This document shows, piece after piece, positions 34,681-43,659 of a DNA stretch of 64,000 nucleotides (positions are counted from its first letter, which is position 1; every line of letters starts with the position of its first letter). Below the pieces are notes generated by a model. That model was given only the letters and a program-made list of their open reading frames with translations, ran no database searches and had not been told where the DNA came from. The position numbers were made by a program, and so were the translations under genes. Origin of the DNA: Halichondria panicea (Eukaryota > Porifera > Demospongiae > Suberitida > Halichondriidae); NCBI RefSeq assembly GCF_963675165.1, contig NC_087387.1, forward strand, positions 3,498,990 through 3,562,989, given 5' to 3'.

Positions 34681-34779
34681 ACAAGTGGGTATAAAGATCG
34701 ATGTGTGCAAAGCAACCGATAGATGTGTGAGACACACCCTTGAAGTGGGATGTATTTTTTACCTATTTGGCGTTCCATA
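34666..34779 (-). repeat. IS3EU-like element, right terminal inverted repeat
   Basis: Reverse-complement partner of 28921-29034. It ends in ggcgttccata at 34779. Confidence 0.9.
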
Positions 34780-35609
34780 GCTTTCGGTGTTAAAGCTCCT
34801 TTGTCTAATAAAAGCGAGCAAAATGTAGCTTGAACAGAACTTGCACATGCGTTACTTATAACTGAAGTGATCCTGTACCAAGAACGATGGAACAGGGTCA
34901 CTAAAGTAGAAAGCTGTATATACGAGGAACAATGGTCACTAAAGTAGAAGCTTGAATTATAGCTCCTGCTGCTGACTGGGATCCTACTCCATGCTGAAAA
35001 CCATACTTCTCTGAGATTGCAGGCTTCTTTACTGTGATCCTAATCCACAGCCACTATACCTGTTCTCAAATGTTTCAGCATGCCTCCAGTCTGGTTTAGT
35101 TTTATTGCTCCTGAGTTGCTGTGCAAGTCATACATGACAACAACATCACTATATGCACTGCATTATATCTTTTTAATCATGTCATTAGCCGACCTAGTTT
35201 GTCTGTTTGTTTGTCACAGGTATATCTACTCACCTTGGTACCACAGCACTGTATGGATAGCCTTCACACAACAATATCTTGGTTTAAATAGTGGCAGTTT
35301 TTGATGTTAAAGCTGCTAAGAAGCTTGAACAAGCTTTGTGACTGGGTCTGCTTACTTGGATGTTCTAGCACTGCATTTACAGCATGGGTAGCCTCCATAC
35401 AACAAGTTAGTACTTTTGATAGTGGCACCTAAAAGCTTCGTTGTCTAACTGGAGCCATACTTCTCTGAGACTCCAGGCTTCTTTGCTGTGATATATCTAT
35501 AGTACCACTACCTGTTCTCAGCATGCCTGGTTTAGTTTTATTGCTCGTCATACATGATAACAACATCACTATAAGCAATGCACTGCATTATATTTCTGGT
35601 TTCTTTATA
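34780..35609 (+). repeat. L-repeat copy, between the IS3EU-like element and a MITE
   Basis: It resumes with gctttcggtgttaaagctcc where 28920 stopped, carries the hairpin block (34868-34905) and further blocks, and ends in ttctggtttcttta at 35607. There a TA-flanked MITE interrupts it. Confidence 0.85.
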
Positions 35610-35989
35610 CCGTAAATTGATGTAATTACAGCGCCAGAAAAAATTAATTCCACTTCTGAGTGGCGCATCTTTAGAACACAAAAAATTGCAAGCTGGCGCC
35701 TAAATTATGGTGGCGCTTATGTTCTACAGCTAGTATAGAATTTGTAGAGAAAATGGGCGTGGTCTAGCTCAGTTTCATTTGCTAGCTGCATCGTTGAGAG
35801 CCGAGTGACTCGTGAACAACATTCAGTGACTGTAGCTATGGGTTAGACAACTGTTTAGAAGTCAAAGATGCAGGATGATTGTCTTGATGTCTCAAAACAA
35901 GCCTTTTTATAAGCGCCAGACGGTTGGACCTAAAAAATTATGCTGATGCTGCTTAAATTATGGTGGCGCTGTAATTACATCAATTACGG
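35610..35989. mobile_element. TA-flanked MITE (CCGTAAATTGATGTAATTAC ends)
   Basis: 380 bp with inverted ends of about 28 bp: CCGTAAATTGATGTAATTAC... and its reverse complement ...GTAATTACATCAATTACGG. TA is duplicated at 35608-35609 and 35990-35991. The uninterrupted L-repeat site (ctggtttctttataatcatg, about 8752-8771) proves the TA duplication. It is a Tc1/mariner-type MITE with no ORF. Confidence 0.9.
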
Positions 35990-36045
35990 TAATCATGTCA
36001 CCAGCCACCAGCCGAGGGTTTGCACTTTAGTGCTCTAGTTAGGTC
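35990..36045 (+). repeat. L-repeat copy, last fragment
   Basis: taatcatgtcaccagccaccagccgagggtttgcactttagtgctctag continues the L repeat after the MITE. ccaccag is locally duplicated. Confidence 0.85.
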
Positions 36046-36124
36046 ATGTATTATGTGTTACACTGCTTATACATTAATTACCGACTATGTTTGTATTGTG
36101 TTCATGCTCATGTGCCAGTGCATT

Positions 36125-36554
36125 CAGTGGCGGATCCAGAGGAGGGTCCATGGGGTCCCTTGACCCCCCCTTTTGAAGTTTGAAGTTAACTTTAGAAGGC
36201 TGAATGACACCAGCTAGCTAATTATCAGTTTTTGTAGCTTTGATTCAATGATTGTACCTGTTGTTTTGATGTATCAATATTTTTATTGTTAATATCAATA
36301 TTTGTTTTGATGTATCAATATATATGCGTTCAGGTTAGCTAGCCTAGGCTAGCTAGTTGACTGTTTGTGATCGTGGCAGCTAGCCAGCTCTATGCAAGTC
36401 TATTATGGGACTTCCCCTGGTGGGATTTTCCCTAGTCACGTGTGACCGGAAGTGGGCGTAAACCCAAAAAATTCACGCTGCGCACGACTTACCAACTCGC
36501 GCTGCGAGCTGGTTAGTTTGGAACCCCCCTTTCATTTTCCTGGATCCGCCACTG
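36125..36554. mobile_element. hAT-like MITE (CAGTGGCGGATCCAG ends)
   Basis: 430 bp with perfect 15-bp inverted ends CAGTGGCGGATCCAG, flanked by GCATT on each side (36120-36124 and 36555-36559). CAGTGGCGGATC ends are characteristic of hAT MITEs in many animals, although those normally have 8-bp duplications and only 5 bp match here. There is no coding capacity. Confidence 0.75.
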
Positions 36555-36659
36555 GCATTGGATTAGAGTAGTTTCCGTGGTGACGGCGTAGGCAGAGGGG
36601 GGCTGACGGGGCTAGAGCTCCAAACCAGCTTGAATCTATGGTGGCCCTGAGTGCTACTC

Positions 36660-36778
36660 CAGTTGGTAGTTGGAGTTGGCAGTTGGCAGTTGGCAGTTGG
36701 TAGTTCGCAGCAGTTGGCGGCAGTTGGTAGTTTGTAGTTCGGAGTTGGCAGTTGGGAGTTGGTAGTTGGTAGTTCGCG
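36660..36778. repeat. GTTGGCA/GTTGGTA heptamer minisatellite
   Basis: About 16 imperfect 7-bp units of agttggc/agttggt. The short QLPTAN-type peptide is an artefact. Confidence 0.9.
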
Positions 36779-36834
36779 ACCTTACTTTGCAGTTAGCAAA
36801 TGTTGTATATAGATCTTTGCACTGCCTTAACCGA

Positions 36835-38001
36835 TTATACGCCATGACGTATTTCCTGCTTCCCCGTATACACATCGAAACGACTGAAGTACCCATTGGT
36901 ACTATCTCCCAGTACCCACACTTTGATCCCACGCTTGATCGGCTTCATAGGCATATACTGCTTGAGAGCGGACCGACCCTGAAATTTGATCATTGCTTCA
37001 TCCACAGCAAGATTCTTGGATGGATTATACAAGGCTGAGAATTGCAAGCTGAAATGATCAATCACAGGGCGGACCTTACCCAGCCGATCAAACGTGGGAC
37101 TTCCTCTCGGAGCAAGATGTTGGTTGTTGACAAAGTGCAGGTACCGAGAGATTTCCCTGAAGCGCCACCGAGGAATCCTTGTCGTGATGGGGGCGTAGTG
37201 TGTAAGAGGGTCTCTACTCCAATAGTCGTCCAGAGATGGTAAGTGGACAATCCCCATAAGAATACAAAAACCCCAATACGCTTCCAATTCTTCAGTGTCA
37301 ATCTTCTTCCATTTATCGTACTTGTCATCTCCCATAACCTCCCTGGCGTATCTATTGCTCTCAGCCACTATTTTCTCCTGTAGTTCTTCGTTGACGAAGA
37401 GGTGAAAAATGTGTAGCGGGCAATCAGAGATCTCTACAGTGGGACCGGTCAGGGATGTGAAGGCGTTTACTGTGACAGTCGTCAGATTCTCAGACCATTG
37501 GGTAACATTTGCACCTGTTTTTATTTAAAAAATAATAATTTGTTATGAGCCTCTTCTGATGTTATTTTACCTGGAGGGGGTGGTGGCGGTGGCGGTGGCT
37601 GGTGGGGTGGTTGAGAGGGGGGTTGGTGGGGTGGTTGAGAGGGTGGTTGGTGGGGTGGTTGAGAGGGTGGCTGGTGGGGTGGTTGAGAGTGGGGTTGGTG
37701 GGGTGGTTGAGAGGGTGGCTGGTGGGGTGGTTGAGAGGGGGGTTGGTGGGGTGGTTGAGAGGGGGGTTGGGGTGGTGGGTCTAGGCCTGAGTCACTCGTA
37801 TCGTCTAAATAATAAGAACAGTGTTCATAATAGTTCTATGATTGTAGCAATTATGTATTTACCATATTCGTCGTCGTCCGACTCAAGGTCGGAAAATTCA
37901 TAGTCGCTACCTTCCTGCATAGGTTCTTCTGGGTCCTCCTCATCATCGGACAAGATATCCCCAAGTACCTCCTCCACAGTGAAGTGCTGTCTCTTGGTCA
38001 T
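36835..38001 (-). pseudogene. piggyBac transposase (PGBD-like), C-terminally truncated
   Basis: Three minus-strand exons with clean GT-AG introns: 38001-37863 (MTKRQHFTVEEVLGDIL and an acidic stretch typical of piggyBac N-termini), 37804-37571 (a QPPSQPPHQPP repeat) and 37514-36835. Exon 3 has DCPLHIFHLFV, EAYWGFCILMGIVHLPSLDD, YWSRDPLTHY, FREISRYLHFVNN, NLAVDEAMIKFQGRSALKQY (first catalytic Asp in VDEAM) and PIKRGIKVWVLGDSTNGY. It stops four codons into the TIR at KQEIRHGV, so the later catalytic Asp residues and the cysteine-rich end are missing. Everything before that is in frame, suggesting a recent deletion derivative. Confidence 0.9.
37575..37785 (-). repeat. QPPHQPPS-coding minisatellite in piggyBac exon 2
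   Basis: Tandem 24-bp units encode QPPSQPPH and grade into a polyproline tract before the donor site. The glycine/valine frame on the plus strand is an artefact. Such a proline repeat is not a usual part of piggyBac transposases. Confidence 0.9.
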
Positions 38002-38316
38002 TCTTCAAGTTTTAGATAGTTAGAATTAATTTTACATGTATTTTATTTTATTATGTTGTACTATTGTATTTAATAATATCTGTCAGTATTCAAACCGTTT
38101 TTGTGCAAAATTTTTATGTGTTACCCCCATGCAATGCTTAGTCTACAGTTACCTTAGCTAGCGCTCGGCCGTTTGCAGTGCTCCAGCAAGCAGTAGGTCC
38201 TCCTCCTTTTGAGATCTTGCAAAAAGAAGACGTTCAACTGCAGCTGCCGCAAAAATGCGTCTATGGCATCCTAGCGACATGACGCATAAATGCGTCTGCG
38301 GCGTATAATCGGTTAA

Positions 38317-38565
38317 CCATAACTCATCTAAAAGTGCCCCTCCCTGCTGGGATCTGGGAATACTAGATACGGCAATGGCAATATTAATCTTATATGTACA
38401 CATCTAGGGAGATCACTTCAAGTCTAGTCCTCATGTATTCCCAGTGGCTGCAGCTCAGGAAATAGCCGCGGCTTAAAAGCGACCTTACCTCAAATCTAAG
38501 TACTACTTTTGCGGTTCTTGTCTCGAGGATAATGAATCATTCTGTTCTCTATGTGTAATCCAATT
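38317..38565. other. Intergenic, nothing recognised
   Basis: No repeat boundary or coding signal that I can support. Confidence 0.4.
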
Positions 38566-38735
38566 TAACGCCTTTGTATTTTCTCAACACCAACCACCTA
38601 ATTAACCATTAACAACTTACTAAGCCACAGCAACCAAGTTAAGACATGGCCATTGTGTAGAGATTTGGCGAAGGCGTTGGGAGGGGGGGGTTGACCCCAT
38701 CCCGCGACCCCTAACTAATTAGTCATGGGTCACGA
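38566..38735. repeat. B2 split direct repeat
   Basis: About 170 bp (taacgcctttgtattttctc ... ctaactaattagtcatggg) matching 38968-39140 with a few small indels, spaced about 400 bp. Confidence 0.9.
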
Positions 38736-38759
38736 GAGGGATTTTAAGCCCAAATTAAG

Positions 38760-38965
38760 GGGAATTCCCCTTACCCTGCGGAAGAACGCTGATCACGGCT
38801 AGGAGACCTAGCCGGAGGAAAACTTAAAGCACACTATAAACACTCAACTAAAGGGGCGGGTGGGCGGGAAATATCAGTTTGCTGACACATGCGACCACGT
38901 GGTCCACCACGCGCATGCTCAACACTCGACTTAACCCGCAGCTCATACTTGGTACGTTTAATTGC
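38760..38965. repeat. A2 split direct repeat
   Basis: The segment ggaattcccctta ... gtacgtttaattgc matches the solo copy at 12349-12572. Its last 40 bp match the outer remnant at 45249-45292. It lies between B1 and B2. Confidence 0.85.
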
Positions 38966-38967
38966 TA

Positions 38968-39140
38968 CATTTAACGCCTTCGTATTTTCTCAACACCAAC
39001 CACCTAATTAACACTTACTGGAAAATAAGCCACAGCAACCAAGTTAAGACATGGCCATTGTGTAGAGATTCGGCGAACCGAGGGGAGGGGGGGTTGACCC
39101 CATCCCGCGACCCCTAACTAATTAGTCATGGGGCCCAAAT
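38968..39140. repeat. B1 split direct repeat
   Basis: Second B copy, adjoining the recombinase gene side. It continues into ggggaattccccttaattaacccc at about 39147-39170, echoing the start of the A repeat. Confidence 0.9.
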
Positions 39141-39339
39141 TATGGGGAATTCCCCTTAATTAACCCCACAAGCGGCTGTGAAACTATTCTCCTTTTAGAG
39201 GGGAAAAAGGGAAGGGAAAAAGGGAACAGCCCCCCACCCAAAACCACACCAAAAGCCTAAGCCAAAATACAAATAACAGTAACAATGACCATTGCTAATA
39301 TAAATTAAGTGTTCTGTTTATGATTCAAGGTGCTGCGAG

Positions 39340-40142
39340 AGACACCTACCAGCTGATCTCAAGACAGACGGACATACTGAAGATATGCTGAACTTTCCCA
39401 CCTTCTAGCGTCTTTATGATGCAGTCCTTCTTAGCTGCCGTCGTTGCTGCTCCAATACGGAAACTGTGGCTGCAATAAGTAGTAGGGGCCTCCCGCAAAC
39501 CTTTTCGCAGCTGATCAACAAATCGAGAACGTGATAACAATTTCCCGTCCGCGAAAACAAATAAGGGACCCTGCGAAGAACCTCTAGCACAACGGTAGTT
39601 CAACAGAGCGGACACAGATCTGTTCCTGTCCAACCCAAGAAGATGTCCACACCCTTACGAAAGGGGTCGACGCCTTAATGCGTACTTTGATGGTGTTGGG
39701 CTTGTCCTGGTGGTCCACCGCCAGATCCCGATATGGCAGATGGCAAGATGGATCATAGCTGTCATCACTGGGCACAGTCATTTCGCCACATCGGAGAAAA
39801 CCGAAGAAACCTAGGCAACGCCCAAATCATTTTTGTGTCGTAGTCCTCAGAAGACACATTCCAAACCTGTTTCAACTTTCGAAGAATGGTTGGGGTCATG
39901 GGCAAGCGAGGTTTGGATTTTATGCCCTTTTCGGCCTGGTCCCTCTTGATCCCTTTGAGCCCGTACTCGAGACGATGCCACGGGGTGGCAAACAGATCCT
40001 TGTAACCTGCTGCGATTTGAGAGTACCTCACTGCAGACAGGTACACCTTAATAGTCCTAGACTCTCCCCTGCTAAAAAGGCAACAAATGAAGAGGCACAT
40101 GATTCTGATATTGGAAATGGTGACCACGAGAACATAGCACAA
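39340..40142 (-). pseudogene. DIRS/PAT-type tyrosine recombinase
   Basis: This is the integrase of the YR retrotransposon. On the minus strand, 40142-39765 holds the N-terminal SAM-like core-binding part (RTIKVYLSAVRYSQIAAGYKD, then LRKLKQVW). After frame changes, IKVRIKASTPF supplies the first catalytic-arm region (about 39690). YCSHSFRIGAATTAA at about 39445-39490 is the HxxR box. A further 1-nt shift gives ARRWESSAYLQYVRLS at about 39360-39405, with the Trp and nucleophilic Tyr region. At least three frameshifts separate these parts, so the enzyme is lost in this copy. Together with the RT upstream it identifies the element as DIRS order rather than LTR or LINE. Confidence 0.85.
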
Positions 40143-40194
40143 AATTTAATATACCGGGCCTGACCCGCTTTGTAAGTGTTTTGTGTCGATTTTG

Positions 40195-41802
40195 CTAAAC
40201 CACCTTTCCTAAAATAGAATGAAACATTCTTTTCCAGCTCACAGACGTCCAGTCCAGTTGCGTGGCAATGAGGGCCTGAAACAGTTCCTGCGGGATTGCT
40301 ACCGGAGTCTGAGGGGCCTTGGGGCAGAAGTGAGATAGTTTGTCTCTGGATAATGCATCTGCAGCAGTGTTCAATCTACCAGGTAAGTGCTCTGCCACTA
40401 TGGTGAAGCCAAACTCTGCCTTGAAAAAGGCTAAGCATCGCACTAAATGCATGGCCAACTTGTCTTTGCTTGTGCCTGAACGCAGAATTGCCACCACCGC
40501 ACACCTGACTTGAATAGAATGACCCTGGGATGACCTTCCCCACAAGGCACACGCGACCACAACTGGTAGTAGTTCTTTCACCGTTATGTGAACTCCGACC
40601 CAGTAGCCTTGCCAAGGAATTTGAAACCAGTCTCCCGTCTGTGAAAAGGCTCCACAGCCCCATGATCCAGACGCATCAGAGGTGACCACTATGCCCGAGG
40701 GAGTGGATTCCCCTTGGATCATGCCAAGGAACAAACTCCACCAATGAAGGTCAGACCGAAAACCTAGACCTAGCCGAATGTGGTGATGGTTCTGAGTCGC
40801 CAGCATTGACGTGTCGATCATCCTTCTCAGGAATGTCCGCCCCGGTGGAACAACCTTGGCAGCATGGTGAAGCATTCCCAGCAGGGAGAGAAGTTCCCTC
40901 TTTATGCACATTCCCATGTGTGACCTGTAGCCTTACCAATTTGTCTTTTGGCAGCCGGACTTCCATGTTAATTGTGTCAAGGCAGATCCCCAGGAAAGTC
41001 AAAACCGTTGACGGGCTTATGGGGGGCCACTGGGACTCCCAGTGTCTGACATGTCGTCTGAAGGGAGTGGGCACAATCCCCTAATCCAGGCTTCCCCACC
41101 AGCAGGAAGTCGTCCAAGTAGCCCCTCGGAAACCCATTATCCACAGCAAGGCATCAGCGACTGCATTGAATATCTTGGGGGCCGGTCTCAAACCAAACGG
41201 TAATGCAGCGTCCACATAAAGGGCCGAGAAGCCAACGGTCACTAGGGTGAACCGGCACATTACGATACGCACTCTAGTTTCGCAAGAAGGGCGCCCTTGC
41301 CACACTGCAGTGACGTACCGTAGGGAGCACAGGGGCTGGGGAATACCATCGTTGACACTGAAATCAGTGGGGTGTGACAGGTCAACTATGAGCCTCGCTG
41401 GTTTGCTTTCGGGATTACCCCAAACCTATTCACATGAATACCAGGGGTGTCCACGGGCAAGGGGCCAATTACTCTGTTCAATGAGCATTCTGTACCCAAG
41501 TAGCTATCAATAACCTGAGCTCGCCGATTGCATGTTACTGTTTGTACTCCTCTACACCAATGTGAAAACCCGATGTAATGCCACGAACAATGTAGGCCAC
41601 AAAGTCCCTGTCTGGGTGGGATGCTAGTAGCCTCTCCCACTCTGCCACGACAGTCCAGCGGTGGGGCTCCCTTTGATACCACTTGCTCCAGTGCACGAAG
41701 ATCATCCATGTAGATGTAGCCACCTCCTGCCAGTGAGGCTTCAAGAGGGGGAACTGCAAGGAAGGACAATTGTTCTTTTAACAAACCCTCCCATCTGCGC
41801 AT
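40195..41802 (-). pseudogene. DIRS-type reverse transcriptase and RNase H
   Basis: Minus-strand domain order: RT fingers with GIHVNRFGVIPKANQRG (41386-41802 frame); palm with LPFGLRPAPKIFNAVADALL (about 41135-41200) and a degraded catalytic box near 41100; thumb/connection (about 41074-40920, VLTFLGICLDTINMEVRLPKDKL); and RNase H with FLRRMIDTSML, SDLHWWSLFL, IVVTSDASGSWGCGAF (catalytic Asp in TSDASG), AHVTVKELLPV-like VHITVKELLPVVVACALWG (Glu), and AEHLPGRLNTAADALSRD (Asp) at 40195-40917. The RNase H frame of 240 residues is intact, while the RT is split by two or three shifts. It copies element RNA to DNA and degrades the template strand. Confidence 0.9.
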
Positions 41803-42599
41803 AGTAAACTCCAGGCCTTATTGCAGAGTCTAGTGCTCGCCCTGCGGATGTCCTTCTCCCCAATTGGTCCAACGGCCGTCCAGCCGCTCTCGACGTCCAC
41901 ATCATCTCGCCCTTCACACTGTCAGTAGCTGCGCATCCACGCTCTCCAAGTGGGAGTCCAGCGCAAGCGAACTGCCGCAATGCAGGTCTGACGTGTGTCC
42001 CTCTTGTCGCTGAAACTCTTGGAGGTCTGGCCGAGGATTTCATCTCGACGATTCAAGTCATCGGCAGATCGATTCGTCTCCGATCAGGTGCCGACTGAGA
42101 TACGGACACAACTAAACACCTCTTCGGCAGAGTCAGCTTGGCCTATGCTGATTCACAGAGCCCCCACTCTGCCCCCTGCTCTAAGATGGTGTAACTTAGT
42201 CATTTTTATATCTTAATTTATTTTAATTTAAAAAATTTATTTTAATTTATTCTGCCTCCACTTTGGCCTCACTCACTTTGTCACCTCACTCACTTTGTCA
42301 TCACATGTTTCAATATAAAAAAATTAAAAATTAAAAAAAAAATTATTGAGAACAGCCCCACCTCTTATTCCAAACTCACACCGCGGCAAAGCCGCGAGAG
42401 TCACCCATCACAACAGACGACCAGTACCCTCCCAAGTCCCTCCCAAGTTCTTAATGTCCCTTCAGCCTTAAAAACGACCAGTACCCACCATACCGTCATA
42501 ATATTTCAAGCATGAAATAATGAGTAGCCTGCATGCACCAAGAAACACAACACACCAACACACACAACACACCAACACAATACTCAGCCAGGTTCCGTT

Positions 42600-43160
42600 T
42601 CTGCTAACAGTCACACTTTTGACCGATCCTCGGGCTTAGCCCCTGTACATTTGACCCCACACGTTGCACAAACGTGCTTAAACCGACAGTACGGAGAAGA
42701 ACATTTTCCGTCGTTCCAGTCAAAACACGCCATTTTTACACATGAAGCCGGATCACGCCAGCGTCTGTCCGAGTGGCCCCTATCCGCCGAACGGGAGTCT
42801 CCCAGATTTCTACCCATGGAAGGAGGGGCGAGGGCACAACTCTGAGACGTCTCCATGTAATATACGAAGCTTACCTTGTACATACAGACTAGTAAGCATG
42901 CTAGGTTCCCATTCTTTGTACTGTACATTCAATAGTACACAGTGGTGTTGGCACGTCCTCCCGCGCTGGTTCTGATTAGCCAGGAAGGACGTGGCATACA
43001 AAGAGCTGTTCAGCTGTTCAGTTTTGCTGGAATTGCTGGGAGGCCGGGTCTCGTCCTCCGACGACCCGCCCACAACCGCACTGGTGCCACCCCCACTTGG
43101 GGTGAGAGGTGTGTCTTCTGCCCCGATCAATGGCAGGCTCAGGTCCCGCACATCCAATGG
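42600..43160 (-). pseudogene. DIRS-type gag-like region with a zinc finger
   Basis: The minus-strand frame ending at 42611 carries CFDWNDGKCSSPYCRFKHVC followed by CGVKC, a cysteine/histidine zinc-binding motif like those ending DIRS-group gag proteins. Upstream in the same orientation, 43157-42960 holds a low-complexity Ser/Gly/Thr segment (LTPSGGGTSAVVGGSSEDET). The two may be separate exons or parts split by decay, because the link near 42860-42960 contains stop codons. The region between this and the RT (42050-42600) is AT-rich with A and T runs and shows no domain. Confidence 0.6.
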
Positions 43161-43330
43161 GGGACCACCCAGGCCACTACCTGCAGGTCGCCGGAAATTA
43201 GCAATGAGTGAGGAACATCATGTCCACCACCCCATCCTTGTGAGGACACGGCATCCGCCTCAGTGGAGGCACAGTCACCCGCGCCAGAGGGCACCAGGGG
43301 GGGCCTCGGAGGAGGCTCAGCTTTCCCAAC

Positions 43331-43590
43331 GCCGGAGGGCGACAAGCATCTGCCTCAGAGGAGGCCCAGTCACAGCCATCATTTTCTAGTCTACATGCAC
43401 TAAAGTACATACTATAAATGCCCTATCTTTATAGTACAATATTAATTTTTCGTCTACATCGCCGGAGGGCGACATGCATCTGAGGCCCAGTCACAGCCAT
43501 CATTTTTTAGTCTACCTGCACTAGAGTACATACTATAATTATGCCCTATCTTAGTATGCCAACTACAATATTAATTTCTCGTCTACATTA
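43331..43590. repeat. Tandem duplication, 2 x 130 bp
   Basis: Units begin gccggagggcgacaagcatc (43331) and gccggagggcgacatgcatc (43461). They share the block through cgtctacat with small indels. A third partial copy of the tail (ctcgtctacattagagtatc) follows at about 43580. Confidence 0.85.
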
Positions 43591-43659
43591 GAGTATCTAC
43601 TATGCCAATGATTATAACAGTATGTAGGACTATAGCTCCAAGGTTTTGATAGGCTAGGC

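Larger units (their letters stand above)
28921..34779. mobile_element. IS3EU-like DNA transposon, 6-bp TSD GCTTTA/GCTTTC
   Basis: A 5.86-kb element. Both ends start TATGGAACGCCAAATAGG (28921 and reverse complement of 34779) in long inverted repeats of about 110 bp, each followed by 18-bp subterminal repeats. The flanking hexamers are GCTTTA (28915-28920) and GCTTTC (34780-34785). The empty L-repeat site reads GCTTTC, so the left copy carries one later substitution. From memory, IS3EU has TAYGNR termini, 6-bp duplications and an IS3-like DDE transposase; TATGGA fits. Inside are a decayed rve-type transposase on the plus strand, a HECT-domain gene on the minus strand and a nested MITE at 30303-30854. 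Confidence 0.85.
36831..38312. mobile_element. piggyBac element with TTAA target sites, internally deleted
   Basis: Ends carry perfect 13-bp inverted repeats CCGATTATACGCC (36831-36843 and reverse complement of 38300-38312). Each is bordered by TTAA (36827-36830 and 38313-38316), the invariant piggyBac target. At 1482 bp it is well short of the roughly 2.4-3 kb usual for piggyBac. The transposase reading frame runs straight into the left TIR, so the C-terminal half was deleted. It is probably mobile only in trans. Confidence 0.95.

Noticed and set aside
36125-36554. Clean 8-bp hAT duplication
   Set aside because: Only GCATT (5 bp) matches at both sides, so I report hAT on the ends alone and with reduced confidence.
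36654-36932. QLPTAN-repeat ORF
   Set aside because: Translation of the 7-bp GTTGGCA minisatellite running into the piggyBac end.
37559-37903. Plus-strand GGVVERGVGG-repeat protein
   Set aside because: It is antisense to the spliced piggyBac exon 2, whose QPPHQPPS frame joins in phase with conserved exons.
40376-40663. Second minus-strand frame overlapping the RNase H
   Set aside because: A shadow of the 240-residue RNase H frame, which carries the conserved motifs.
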